Of a DNA stretch of 55,615 nt, positions 7,758 to 16,231 are shown in pieces. Source of the stretch: Methanobacteriota archaeon (GTDB lineage Archaea > Undinarchaeota > Undinarchaeia > Undinarchaeales > Undinarchaeaceae). Location of the stretch: NCBI GenBank assembly GCA_002687935.1, contig NZBN01000010.1:1-55615 (forward strand), written 5' to 3'. The translations under genes and the position numbers were made by a program. The notes beneath the pieces are model-generated. The model did not search any database and had not been told where the DNA came from. It saw nothing but the letters and a program-made list of their open reading frames with translations. Within the stretch, counting starts at the first letter, position 1. The number at the start of each line of letters is the position of its first letter.

Positions 7758-7976
7758 TTACTTAGTCTTCTCCTTTGGTGGACTATTTATTATTTTAGCA
7801 GCCTTAGTTGGCTTATCTATCTTTCCTGGGCCATCGCCAACCGTTGTATTGTCAACTTGAATCTTCTTCCCTGCCTTGACTCCCTTGCTGAATCCCTGCT
7901 TTCGACCTTTTTTTATGGCTCGTAGAAGAAAAAATATTGCGATAAGTGCAATAATTGCAATTATTATCGGATTCAT
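7758..7976 (-). CDS. Small single-pass membrane protein
   Basis: This 72-residue protein opens with a hydrophobic helix (NPIIIAIIALIAIFFLLRAI, residues 2-21), followed by a strongly basic stretch KKGRKQGFSKGVKAGKK and a polar tail. The positive-inside rule predicts a cytoplasmic C-terminus. The ATG at 7976 has a TATA-like TTATTTAA about 28 nt upstream. It is divergent from rpl21e. No family recognised; function unknown. Confidence 0.65.
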   Translation of the reverse strand: MNPIIIAIIALIAIFFLLRAIKKGRKQGFSKGVKAGKKIQVDNTTVGDGPGKIDKPTKAAKIINSPPKEKTK

Positions 7977-8031
7977 TACTTTCCATACTTATTCTGTCCT
8001 TAAATAAGTAGTGGTCAAAACTTACAGAAAG

Positions 8032-8041
8032 CTATATATAA
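8032..8041 (+). promoter_or_regulatory. TATA box of the L21e-Rpo4-DUF655-KsgA operon
   Basis: CTATATATAA lies about 27 nt before the rpl21e ATG at 8066. The 89-bp divergent interval also serves the small membrane-protein gene on the other strand. Confidence 0.6.
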
Positions 8042-8065
8042 CGGATTTCCTATGAAATAAGAGCA

Positions 8066-8356
8066 ATGAAACATTCTAAGGGATTTAAATCTAGAAGCAG
8101 GCACAAGCTTCGAGGAGGAAGGTTTTCAATAGCAGAGGCTCTGAAAACTCTTTCAGACGGTGCACGAGTTATAGTAAAAATCAATCCCGCAGTTCATTCA
8201 GGCATGCCACATCCAAAATACCACGGACAACAGGGAATTGTCGAAGGAAAAAGAGGACGTGCATATTTAGTTTCAATAAACGATGGAAATAAGGGAAAGA
8301 CGCTTTTGACACGTCCTGAGCATCTTATAAAGGTAAAAGACCAGGTGGAAAAATGA
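8066..8356 (+). CDS. rpl21e: 50S ribosomal protein L21e
   Basis: A complete 96-residue L21e with the KSRSRHKLRGG start, the VIVKINPAVHSGMPHPKYHGQQGIV core and an SH3-like fold expected from the family. It binds 23S rRNA near the 5S RNA region. It heads an operon with rpo4, a DUF655 gene and ksgA, a gene order widely conserved in archaea. Its TGA overlaps the rpo4 ATG by four bases, implying coupling. Confidence 0.96.
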   Translation: MKHSKGFKSRSRHKLRGGRFSIAEALKTLSDGARVIVKINPAVHSGMPHPKYHGQQGIVEGKRGRAYLVSINDGNKGKTLLTRPEHLIKVKDQVEK

Positions 8357-8691
8357 TAGGGAAAAGAGTTTTGTCACAGGAAGCAGTAAGTCTTGCAGAA
8401 GTCAAGGAAATTACCGAGGCTCGCCAGAAAGAGGGAGAACTTACTTACGAGCAGACCCTCACTCTGGATTACTGCAAGAAATTCGCAAGGATTGACAAGA
8501 AAAAGGCAGAAGAGCTCATAGCTGAGGTCGAAGGACTTGACAAACTTTCAAGAAAGCACGCAATATCACTTGCAGACCTTTTACCTTCAAATGCAGATGA
8601 AATCAAGCTTCTATTTTCAAAGGAACATTTTGTCCTCTCTGATGAGGAAATTTCCAAAATACTTGACATTGTCGGGAAGTATAGGGGTTAA
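8353..8691 (+). CDS. rpo4: DNA-directed RNA polymerase subunit Rpo4 (RpoF)
   Basis: This 112-residue protein matches archaeal Rpo4, the homologue of eukaryotic Rpb4: VSLAEVKEITEAR near the start and a helical HRDC-like half containing ADLLPSNADEIKLLFSKE and LSDEEISKILDIVGKYR. Rpo4 pairs with Rpo7 to form the polymerase stalk, which binds nascent RNA and helps open complex formation. Rpo7 is not in the window. The gene overlaps rpl21e by 4 nt and is followed after 2 nt by the DUF655 gene. Confidence 0.93.
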   Translation: MIGKRVLSQEAVSLAEVKEITEARQKEGELTYEQTLTLDYCKKFARIDKKKAEELIAEVEGLDKLSRKHAISLADLLPSNADEIKLLFSKEHFVLSDEEISKILDIVGKYRG

Positions 8692-8693
8692 CC

Positions 8694-9383
8694 ATGCCAT
8701 CTGATGAGACTGCGATAGTGCTAGATTACTTACCAGAAGGAAGAATGGAGTCAAATATCCCTGGCTACAGAAGAGAAAAAAATGTGGCTCAGATAGTTGG
8801 TGACAGATTTTTTAGTCTTCTCGAGATAGTTCTAAGGGAAGGTCATTCAACAAGTGCAAGCAAGGTACTCTATATTGGAAAAGGTGTCAGAGAAGATGTT
8901 CATCACATAGTTAAGCGCCTGAATTATGATGAGCTTACTTCAACAGGAAAGGTTGAACTGGAATTTACTCTTGACAAACTTATAAGTGAGCAGGAAGAGC
9001 GATTTATAAAATTTTTCAATGAATGCGGTCCATTGACAACCAGACTTCACAGGCTTGAGCTTCTCCCTGGTGTCGGAAAGAAGCACATGATGGAGCTTGT
9101 CAGAATTCGAAATATAAAACTCTTCGAAAGTTTTGCGGATTTGGCAGAGCGAGTCAAACTACTTCCAGATCCAAAGAAAATTCTCATAAAGAGAATAATC
9201 TGGGAACTCAGAGGAGAAGACGACAGAGGAAAACAAATCAAATACAAGCTTCTTGTTGGAGTTCCTCTCTTCGCTGACGACGTGCCGACACAAGAAGCTC
9301 CTTCTGAAGCAGCTCTTGCAGAAGCCTCCTCAGAAGAGGTAGTCACTGAAACAAAATCGGAGCCTGAAGCTTCGAAGGAATAA
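8694..9383 (+). CDS. DUF655 protein, putative nucleic-acid binding
   Basis: Residues 1-190 match archaeal DUF655: AIVLDYLPEGR at the start, then a helix-hairpin-helix-like segment RLELLPGVGKKHMMELVRIR. The latter suggests non-specific nucleic acid binding. The family nearly always sits between rpoF and ksgA, as here, and is of unknown function in RNA or ribosome metabolism. The last 35 residues are an Ala/Glu/Ser-rich acidic tail, lineage-specific like those on nearby ribosomal proteins. The stop overlaps the ksgA ATG as TAATG. Confidence 0.88.
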   Translation: MPSDETAIVLDYLPEGRMESNIPGYRREKNVAQIVGDRFFSLLEIVLREGHSTSASKVLYIGKGVREDVHHIVKRLNYDELTSTGKVELEFTLDKLISEQEERFIKFFNECGPLTTRLHRLELLPGVGKKHMMELVRIRNIKLFESFADLAERVKLLPDPKKILIKRIIWELRGEDDRGKQIKYKLLVGVPLFADDVPTQEAPSEAALAEASSEEVVTETKSEPEASKE

Positions 9384-10162
9384 TGCTTCTCCAAGAACTT
9401 AAGAAAATTCTAAAAGAGAATAATTTTTTTCTGTCTAAGTCACTGGACCAACATTTTCTCTATGCCGATTCAATACTAAAGCGTGAAGTTGAATATGCAG
9501 AAATAAATACTGAAGATAAACTTCTTGAGATAGGTCCTGGTATTGGAACTCTTACAGAGAAAATACTTGAAAAAACAAATAATCTGACAGTTATAGAAAT
9601 TGATTCAAAATTTGAACCCCTTCTTCAGAAAAATGTGGGGGAAGTCATAATTGGTGACGCTCTTAAAGTTGAATGGCCGGAATGTAACAAGATAATTTCA
9701 AATGTTCCCTATTCTATCTCAAGTCCTCTAGTTTTCAAGATACTTGAACAGCCAATAGAGCTTGCAGTTCTCTGTCTTCAGAAAGAATTTGCAAATAGAA
9801 TGGTGGCTGAACCCGGAACAAAAAATTATTCAAGACTTTCAGTTAATTGCGCAGTAAGGGCAGACATAGAGTTTTTGGAAACAATTTCCAAAGGAAAGTT
9901 CTTTCCAATTCCTCTAGTTGATTCAGCACTCGTAAGACTTCGTCCGAAAAATATACACCTTCCTGAGAAGTTTGATGATATAACAAGGGCAATTTTCCAA
10001 CACAAAAACAAGAAACTTAGAAATGCTTTGATGGACTCTTACCATGAAATCGGAACAAAGGAAGAAGTTGCCAGTTTTGTAGAATCTCTTGGTGAAATAG
10101 TTCAGACCAAGGTTTTCAAACTCACTCCGGAGGATATTATAAATATCTCCAGTCAATATTGA
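9383..10162 (+). CDS. ksgA: 16S rRNA dimethyladenosine transferase KsgA/RsmA
   Basis: It dimethylates the two adjacent adenines in the 3'-terminal hairpin of 16S rRNA using SAM. The protein has motif I EIGPGIGTLTEKIL, an acidic residue binding the SAM ribose (VIEID), and motif IV NVPYSISSPL in place of the usual NLPY. The C-terminal helical domain is present. The length, 259 residues, is typical. It is translationally coupled to the upstream DUF655 gene and lies 4 nt ahead of the ABC exporter gene, so read-through into that operon is possible. Confidence 0.95.
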   Translation: MLLQELKKILKENNFFLSKSLDQHFLYADSILKREVEYAEINTEDKLLEIGPGIGTLTEKILEKTNNLTVIEIDSKFEPLLQKNVGEVIIGDALKVEWPECNKIISNVPYSISSPLVFKILEQPIELAVLCLQKEFANRMVAEPGTKNYSRLSVNCAVRADIEFLETISKGKFFPIPLVDSALVRLRPKNIHLPEKFDDITRAIFQHKNKKLRNALMDSYHEIGTKEEVASFVESLGEIVQTKVFKLTPEDIINISSQY

Positions 10163-10166
10163 GATT

Positions 10167-10853
10167 ATGGCTGAGCTTATGTTCAAGGCTGAGGATGTCT
10201 GGAAGACCTATATTATGGGTGAGACAAAGACTCATGCTCTTGCCGGAGCATCTCTTGATGTAAAGAAAGGAGAATATGTTTCTATTATTGGACAAAGCGG
10301 TTCTGGGAAAAGCACTATTATGCATATGATTGGTTGTTTAGATTCTCCTACAAGTGGCAAGGTTTTTGTAGAGGGAAGAGATGTCTCAAAACTTTCATCG
10401 AATGAGCTGGCACGAATAAGAAGAGTCCAACTTGGCTTTGTTTTCCAATCTTACAATCTTGTGTCCGGTCTGACAGCTCTTGAAAATGTCTCTCTTCCTC
10501 AACGTTTTGCGGGAGCTACAAAGGAGGAGGCAGAAAAGGAAGCAACAAAGAATCTCAAAGCAGTAGGTCTTGACGACAGAATGCTTCACAAGCCAACAGA
10601 GCTTTCCGGTGGTCAGCAGCAGCGTGTTGCAATCGCAAGAGCGCTTGTCAATGATCCCGATGCTATACTGGCTGATGAGCCAACAGGAAATTTGGATTCA
10701 AAGACAAGTAGGGAGATAGTTGATCTCCTTAATCATTTGAATTCAAAGAAGAAAAAAACTCTTGTTACAATAACTCATGACAGGAAGATAGCAGAAGACG
10801 CAGACAGAAAGATATATATTAAAGATGGGAAAATCCATAGTAAAGGGAAATGA
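10167..10853 (+). CDS. ABC transporter ATP-binding protein, MacB/LolD type
   Basis: A 228-residue ATPase with Walker A GQSGSGKST, Q-loop FVFQSYNL, signature LSGGQQQRVAIARAL, Walker B AILADEPTGNLDS and switch His in TITHD. The DEPTGNLDS sequence is characteristic of the MacB/LolD/FtsE class that pairs with FtsX-fold permeases. Two such permeases follow at 12006 and 13108. It overlaps the next gene, a secreted accessory protein, by 4 nt. The substrate is unknown: such systems move lipids, peptides or drugs, or act mechanically on envelope enzymes. Confidence 0.95.
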   Translation: MAELMFKAEDVWKTYIMGETKTHALAGASLDVKKGEYVSIIGQSGSGKSTIMHMIGCLDSPTSGKVFVEGRDVSKLSSNELARIRRVQLGFVFQSYNLVSGLTALENVSLPQRFAGATKEEAEKEATKNLKAVGLDDRMLHKPTELSGGQQQRVAIARALVNDPDAILADEPTGNLDSKTSREIVDLLNHLNSKKKKTLVTITHDRKIAEDADRKIYIKDGKIHSKGK

Positions 10854-11995
10854 AAAAACTATTATCTATTCTAATATTTGTGATTGCGATATCGCAGTCA
10901 GCCTATGCAGTCGAGGAACCACTTACTGCAAGCTTCCTAATTTCTGAGGAAAATATACAACCTGGTGAAACATTTGAATTTCGAATGATTCTGGAAAACA
11001 CAGGAACAAATGGAATCACAAATATACAATATGAAGTGGTTGGAGGTCCTGACCTTTCAGGTTTCCCTTCTGGTGTTACACTTTTAGGCGGAGTAGCTAC
11101 TGGAAGCTCAGTTTCCCACAATATTCCGGTAGCAGTTTCAGGTGATGCAAGTTCCGGGAAGCACACCCTATCTTTCCTGATAAAATACCAGCTAAATTCT
11201 CTTGATCAAACTCTTGTAGTAAGTTTCGACTTTGATGTTGGAAGCAATGTTCTTTTCAGAATTTCTGATGTCACTTACGAAGGCGGTCTCCTTGAGCCAG
11301 GTCAGACTTCGAAAACATACGTGACTCTTTCAAATGTTGGTGGTGATAGTGCAAAAGATATATTGGCAACATTCAGCTCTTCAAACACAGAGGTAAAATC
11401 AGTACTCGAGGGAGGAACAGACTTTATTTCATCAATTTCTTCTTTCCAGTCCGGTGTTCTTGAGTTCATTCTTGAGGTTGAGAGTGGAACTGAAGCCAAA
11501 GTTTATGATTCAGAGATAGAGTTGACATACAAGGACTCAAAAGGCAATGAGTATACAGAAAAACTTTCCTTGGGACTTCCTGTCAAAGGAGTTCCAAATC
11601 TTGAAGTTTTGAATACAGAGTTGGATAATGAGGATTTTAAAGTGGAGATTGAAAATCTTGGAACAGCAAAGGCAAAGGCGATATCTGTCAAACTCATTCA
11701 GAATGGGGATCTCATGGGTGTTAAGATAGACAACGAGCTCAAGCCTGACAAACTTTCAACACTTCGATTCAAAAATTTCAGAGGGGGAACAGGACAACTG
11801 GAACTTCACTATCTTGACGATGAAAACCAAGAGTATGATGAAACAGTTTATGTTGAAGTTCCTGGAAGGGGTACTCCCCTTAACACATTAACTGTTCTTC
11901 TATTGTTACTAGTTGCTGCTGAAACTGTTTATATTTATCGCAAAAAGAAGGGTAAATCCCGCCTTCCTTTTACGTCTTCCAAGAAAAAAGCATAG
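10850..11995 (+). CDS. Secreted, membrane-anchored CARDB-like protein of the ABC exporter operon
   Basis: It begins with a signal peptide (MKKLLSILIFVIAISQSAYA). Two or three beta-sandwich repeats of the CARDB/S-layer-associated type follow, each with phrases such as GETFEFRMILENTGTNGITNIQYEV and PGQTSKTYVTLSNVGGDSAKDI. A C-terminal helix (TLTVLLLLLVAAETVYIY) is followed by KKKGK, giving an N-out membrane anchor. It is nested between the ATPase and the two FtsX permeases, so it is probably a periplasm-side partner of the exporter. Specificity is unknown. Confidence 0.8.
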   Translation: MKKLLSILIFVIAISQSAYAVEEPLTASFLISEENIQPGETFEFRMILENTGTNGITNIQYEVVGGPDLSGFPSGVTLLGGVATGSSVSHNIPVAVSGDASSGKHTLSFLIKYQLNSLDQTLVVSFDFDVGSNVLFRISDVTYEGGLLEPGQTSKTYVTLSNVGGDSAKDILATFSSSNTEVKSVLEGGTDFISSISSFQSGVLEFILEVESGTEAKVYDSEIELTYKDSKGNEYTEKLSLGLPVKGVPNLEVLNTELDNEDFKVEIENLGTAKAKAISVKLIQNGDLMGVKIDNELKPDKLSTLRFKNFRGGTGQLELHYLDDENQEYDETVYVEVPGRGTPLNTLTVLLLLLVAAETVYIYRKKKGKSRLPFTSSKKKA

Positions 11996-12005
11996 GGGAA
12001 TTTAA

Positions 12006-13106
12006 ATGATAGACCTGGCGCTGAAGGATCTTCGAAGTCACAGGATGCGTACCTTTCTCACAATTTTGGGAATAGTTATTGGCATTACAACTATAGTTTC
12101 TCTCGGTTCAATTTCTTCAGGTATTAACAGTCTTGTCGAAGGTCAGCTCAATATTGTTTCCGGAAAAATTGTGGTTACTCAACACGGAGCAGAGCCTGCG
12201 TCAGGACCTCCCTCAGGCAAAGTTAGTGAAGATATCATTGATGAAATAAGGCAAATTTCCGGCGTTGAAGAAGTCGCAGGTATGCGTTTTGAGCTATGGG
12301 GCAATTTTGTGATAAATGGTGTTGAAATTGATAAGCGCGAATCTATAGGTCTTGGTCAGGTTGAACTTGAAGAAGGTGATTGGGCTGACGTAGGTGCTTA
12401 CGAAGTTACTATGGGCTACCATACCAAGAAGCAGTATGACTTGAACCTCGGGGATTCGGTATCTGTTGAAGGTGAAGACCTTCGCGTTGTAGGACATCTT
12501 GAGGAAGTAGGTGGTTTCATGGATTTTGCTCTCATAACTTCCTGGACAACATTAAATGAAATTTTCGGAGAAGAGGATTATTTCACAATGGTTTTTGTGA
12601 AGCCCCAGGATTTGAGCATAAGTGAGGAAATTTCTGAAAAAATAAAAGAAGAGTTTCCAGAATTAAGTGTTGAAACTACTGAAAGTGCTTCTGAGAATGC
12701 AGAGGAGTCAATACAGCAAATTCGTCTAATAACACTTGGTATTGGCTTTGTGGCAACTCTTGTTGCAATGTTCGGTATAATAAATACAATGGTTATGTCT
12801 GTGAATGAGAAACGCCGTCAGATAGGGATAATGAAGGCAGTCGGAGCCACAAAAAGACAGATAATCATTCGCTTTTTTGAGGAAAGCATTATAATGGGTC
12901 TGGTTGGAAGTTTCGTAGGTCTATTTCTTGGATATCTTGGAACTTCAGCTCTCAATATCCAACTTGGTATGAAAATGGCCCGAGTTACTCCTAGTCTCGC
13001 ATTTTTCAGCGTAATGTTTGCAATGTCAATAACACTTATCGCAACAATATATCCTGCCATAAAGGCAATGAAGGTCGATCCAATCTCGGCAATAAGGGGG
13101 AATTAG
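12006..13106 (+). CDS. FtsX-like ABC permease 1 (MacB type)
   Basis: Typical MacB permease layout: an N-terminal helix (TFLTILGIVIGITTIVSLGSISSG), a large extracytoplasmic MacB_PCD domain (about residues 45-235), then three helices with the FtsX-domain core MSVNEKRRQIGIMKAVGATKRQIIIRFFEESIIMG. The coupling helix GIMKAVGA contacts the ATPase. It has 366 residues, as does the next gene, and the pair is probably a heterodimer. The gene starts 10 nt after the accessory-protein stop. Confidence 0.93.
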   Translation: MIDLALKDLRSHRMRTFLTILGIVIGITTIVSLGSISSGINSLVEGQLNIVSGKIVVTQHGAEPASGPPSGKVSEDIIDEIRQISGVEEVAGMRFELWGNFVINGVEIDKRESIGLGQVELEEGDWADVGAYEVTMGYHTKKQYDLNLGDSVSVEGEDLRVVGHLEEVGGFMDFALITSWTTLNEIFGEEDYFTMVFVKPQDLSISEEISEKIKEEFPELSVETTESASENAEESIQQIRLITLGIGFVATLVAMFGIINTMVMSVNEKRRQIGIMKAVGATKRQIIIRFFEESIIMGLVGSFVGLFLGYLGTSALNIQLGMKMARVTPSLAFFSVMFAMSITLIATIYPAIKAMKVDPISAIRGN

Positions 13107-13107
13107 T

Positions 13108-14208
13108 ATGCTCTGGGAAATGGTCCGTGCCCAATTGTCAAGACATAAGCTAAGAACTGCGCTTACTATACTTAGCATTTTTATCGGGATTTTCCTCTTG
13201 TCCAGCACGGTTTCCTTTTCAGAGGGACTAAGAGTTACTTTGGAAGAAAATATGGGTTTATTTTCTGGTGTCGTCGTCGTTATGGAAGAGGGTGCTTCAA
13301 TGACAGACCCTTTTACAAGTGAGATTGATGAGTTTCTAGTTGCTGAAATAGAGGCCATGGCTGATGTTGAAATGGCAAGGGCGTTTACAATGGAAATTTC
13401 TGATGCCGGAATGATTGCAGGGATGGATTCTGATGCCTTTGAGGTATATGGTTTTGATGTAGGTTTTAGTGACGGTGAAATGTTTGATGATAAATCTGAT
13501 CGTGAAGTTGTACTCGGCTCAACTTATTCTAAACACAATAACAAAGGCGTTGGTGACGAAATTACAATCTATAATAAAAAATATGAGGTTGTTGGAGTTC
13601 TCGAAACCATAGGGAGCGCCGGCGATGACAGCAGTATCTTTATATCACTCGAAGAGACTCAGAGGCTGAGCGGAAAAGAGGATATAGTAATGATGATTTC
13701 CGTAAAATCTTCAAATATAGATGATGCAGAAAATGTCGCAAACCAGATTATAGGTGAATTTGATGTCATGGCTCTGTCTGACAAAGAAATGATGCGACAG
13801 ATTCAGGATCTTATGGGGAGCCTTAACATTGCAATTTATGCTATCGGTATAATTTCTTCAATTGTTGCAGGAATTGTCATAATGAATGTTATGTTCATGT
13901 CAGTCAGTGAGAGAACAACTGAAATCGGGGCAATGAAGGCAATAGGGGCTACAAACAAACAAGTTCTCTCTGAAGTTATTACAGAGTCTGTTGTGATGAG
14001 CTTGGTCGGGGGTACTTTAGGAGTCTTCGTCAGTTTTGTTCTTGCAAAGAGTCTTAATATCTACCTAGATACGCGCTTGATGGAAGTAACTGGACGTCTT
14101 ATAATAATTTCAATTCTCTATTCTGGATTCCTTGGCGCTCTTGGAAGTTTCCTACCTGCCAGACAGGCTATGAACATAGACCCAATTGAAGCCTTGAGAT
14201 ATGAATAA
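13108..14208 (+). CDS. FtsX-like ABC permease 2 (MacB type)
   Basis: A second FtsX-fold permease, beginning one base after the TAG of the first. The same order is seen: TM1 (TALTILSIFIGIFLLSSTVSFS), an extracytoplasmic domain rich in acidic residues, and the C-terminal core MSVSERTTEIGAMKAIGATNKQVLSEVITESVVM. The large domain is more acidic and Met-rich than that of permease 1, so the paralogues have diverged and likely work as a heterodimer with the ATPase at 10167. Membrane protein. Confidence 0.93.
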   Translation: MLWEMVRAQLSRHKLRTALTILSIFIGIFLLSSTVSFSEGLRVTLEENMGLFSGVVVVMEEGASMTDPFTSEIDEFLVAEIEAMADVEMARAFTMEISDAGMIAGMDSDAFEVYGFDVGFSDGEMFDDKSDREVVLGSTYSKHNNKGVGDEITIYNKKYEVVGVLETIGSAGDDSSIFISLEETQRLSGKEDIVMMISVKSSNIDDAENVANQIIGEFDVMALSDKEMMRQIQDLMGSLNIAIYAIGIISSIVAGIVIMNVMFMSVSERTTEIGAMKAIGATNKQVLSEVITESVVMSLVGGTLGVFVSFVLAKSLNIYLDTRLMEVTGRLIIISILYSGFLGALGSFLPARQAMNIDPIEALRYE

Positions 14209-14232
14209 ATAAGCTGACGACAAAACGCTTTT

Positions 14233-15432
14233 ATGAAACTACCTCCTGTCAGCATATGCCCTTTCTGCAAAGGCAAGCACGAGCTTCCAATACCAAAGCA
14301 CTGCAAGGTCTTTCTCCAGCGCGGGACAGACAGGAAATTAAATCAGAAATTCTCCAAGGATTTTTCAGGTCCGAGTACTTCAGTTTTCGTCGGTCGTTAT
14401 GGATATCCAAATGTAAATATAGGTCCTTCGGGAGTTCTTGACCACGAACTTGCGGGCTCTATTGATAATCCCTCAGAGTGGATTACAATGGACTATACAA
14501 ATGTAATTGAAATGCGAAGCTTTCTTTTGCGTTCGAAGACCTCTCAAGGAATTTACTCAAAAGAAAGAGTAGTTCAGGACTCTCAGCTTCTTTCAATGGC
14601 TTCAAAACCAACAGAAGTGGAGATGAACTTCAGAAAGAAGCCAAACTTTAACTTAAGTTTTTCAAATGTGATACAGCCGATGGGACCCACAGCAGAGCTG
14701 GAAAAACTGTCTTTGACGGAAAACCCGAAAATAGCAAGAAAAGTCGATTATATTGTTTCGGATGAGCTTAAGGCCTCGGATCAGGCAGGCAATCTCTATG
14801 AAGAGGGACTCGACATCTACAAAATAACTTCAATTTTATCTTCAGGAACTCTCGGTCTTAAACAGAAGCTGGTTCCTACGCGCTGGAGTATAACTGCAAC
14901 AGATGATATAGTAGCAAAAAATCTTCTTCCGGAAGTTCGTTGTTTTAAGAGCTTGGACACGTTCAAGGTTTTCGAGGCAGAGCATTTTGATAACCATTTC
15001 GTTATAGTCCTTGCCCCTGGAAAGTGGGAGTTCGAAAACTTTGAAGCATGGGCTCCCGGAAGCAACTGGGAAGCTTATACTGACTCTCTGGTTATTGAAG
15101 AATACGAGCCTCACGAGGGACGAACAAAATACGCAGAAAAACAGGCCGGTGGCTATTATGCTGCGCGCCTTCCTGCTGTTGAATATCTCCACTCAATCAG
15201 AAAACAGGCTCGCGTCCTTTCATTCCGTGAAATAAGTGAGGGCTATTCCGTGCCTCTTGGAGTCTGGGTAGTTCGGGAAACAGTCAGACAGGCATTTAAG
15301 AAAAAGCCGCTTGAGTTCAGCACTATGGAGGAAGTATTGAAATATGCGGAAAGCAGACTTAAAGTTCCAATGCAGGTTTACAAAAAGAAGAGCGCTCTTC
15401 TCCAGCAAAGGAGGCTGGTGGATTTTAGTTAA
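14233..15432 (+). CDS. nreA: Archaeal DNA repair protein NreA
   Basis: A 399-residue NreA with an N-terminal zinc-finger-like motif (C9, C12, H23, C24). FVGRYGYPNVNIGPSGV and the later APGKWEFENFEAWAPGSNW and GGYYAARLPAVEYL blocks are conserved. The last eight residues, QRRLVDFS, fit a PCNA-interacting (PIP) motif, Q-x-x-L-x-x-F-x. In haloarchaea NreA acts with PCNA in repair of mitomycin-type damage. A TATA-like sequence lies about 25 nt before the ATG. No neighbouring repair gene is in the operon. Confidence 0.93.
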   Translation: MKLPPVSICPFCKGKHELPIPKHCKVFLQRGTDRKLNQKFSKDFSGPSTSVFVGRYGYPNVNIGPSGVLDHELAGSIDNPSEWITMDYTNVIEMRSFLLRSKTSQGIYSKERVVQDSQLLSMASKPTEVEMNFRKKPNFNLSFSNVIQPMGPTAELEKLSLTENPKIARKVDYIVSDELKASDQAGNLYEEGLDIYKITSILSSGTLGLKQKLVPTRWSITATDDIVAKNLLPEVRCFKSLDTFKVFEAEHFDNHFVIVLAPGKWEFENFEAWAPGSNWEAYTDSLVIEEYEPHEGRTKYAEKQAGGYYAARLPAVEYLHSIRKQARVLSFREISEGYSVPLGVWVVRETVRQAFKKKPLEFSTMEEVLKYAESRLKVPMQVYKKKSALLQQRRLVDFS

Positions 15433-15462
15433 GTTTTTAAGACAATAGTCATTAATGAACTT

Positions 15463-16140
15463 ATGAGCTGGCTAGACGATTTGATGGGCACCGGTGATGA
15501 GGGGCAATATCCTTCCCACAGACTGGCGGGAGCCCTCGGAATTCTTTTGCTAATTATTTATGCTTCATTAGGACTTTCCTATGCGCCTTTTACTGCTCTC
15601 TGGGGAAGACTTTTAGATTTGCTTACTGCGGTCAAGGGAAATTATGTTATGATGCTTTCTCTTGCCCCTCTCTACATTAATTGGATTTCTTCTGATTATT
15701 TCCAGGAGAGAAGGGGGGCAACACTTGGAAATGCTGCCTCAAACGGCTTCACAGGACTCTGGGTCGCCTTCGACTGGGGACGCGCTGCCTATGTCGGATA
15801 CGCTGTTACACAATCCGCTGCATACTTTACTGCAAAAATTTTCCTTGCTTTCATCATGGCGGTATATGGCGGTCTAATAATCTTTGAGGCGGCCAGTGGA
15901 AAAAGAATAGCCCGAATAATAGGCCGTGTCAGGGAAATATCATTTTTTGCAATTATTCTTACTCCGGTTGCATACGGTGTATATCCCTTCGATAAACTAA
16001 CTCTTCTGACACTGATTGTGTTCTATCCTCTATTCTACGGGCTTATAGAATTCCTTAATTTCTTCGTTCTTCCTGTTCCGAAAACTGAAGCACCCAGAGA
16101 AGACGAAAGAGAAGAAGATGAAGAAAGTGAAGAGGAGTAA
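15463..16140 (+). CDS. Multi-pass membrane protein of unknown function
   Basis: A 225-residue protein with about five or six hydrophobic helices: LAGALGILLLIIYASLGLSYAPF, MMLSLAPLYINWISSDYF, AKIFLAFIMAVYGGLIIFEAA, ISFFAIILTPVAYGVY and LTLLTLIVFYPLFYGLIEFLNFF. An acidic tail (EDEREEDEESEEE) follows. Conserved-looking charged residues (SSDYFQERRGATLGNAASNGF) lie between helices 2 and 3. I do not recognise a family. The gene stands alone between nreA and the beta-helix pair. Confidence 0.7.
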   Translation: MSWLDDLMGTGDEGQYPSHRLAGALGILLLIIYASLGLSYAPFTALWGRLLDLLTAVKGNYVMMLSLAPLYINWISSDYFQERRGATLGNAASNGFTGLWVAFDWGRAAYVGYAVTQSAAYFTAKIFLAFIMAVYGGLIIFEAASGKRIARIIGRVREISFFAIILTPVAYGVYPFDKLTLLTLIVFYPLFYGLIEFLNFFVLPVPKTEAPREDEREEDEESEEE

Positions 16141-16200
16141 ATAGCGATTTATAGAGGCTTGCACATACAAATTATAGTCCCATTTTTCTGCCAGGAATAT

Positions 16201-16210
16201 TATTATATAT
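16201..16210 (+). promoter_or_regulatory. TATA box of beta-helix gene A
   Basis: TATTATATAT centred about 26 nt before the ATG at 16232. The stretch from about 16195 to the ATG is nearly repeated before gene B (TATA at about 16880-16888, ATG 16910), so the promoter was copied with the gene. Confidence 0.6.
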
Positions 16211-16231
16211 CACTTCATCCTATAGAATAAT

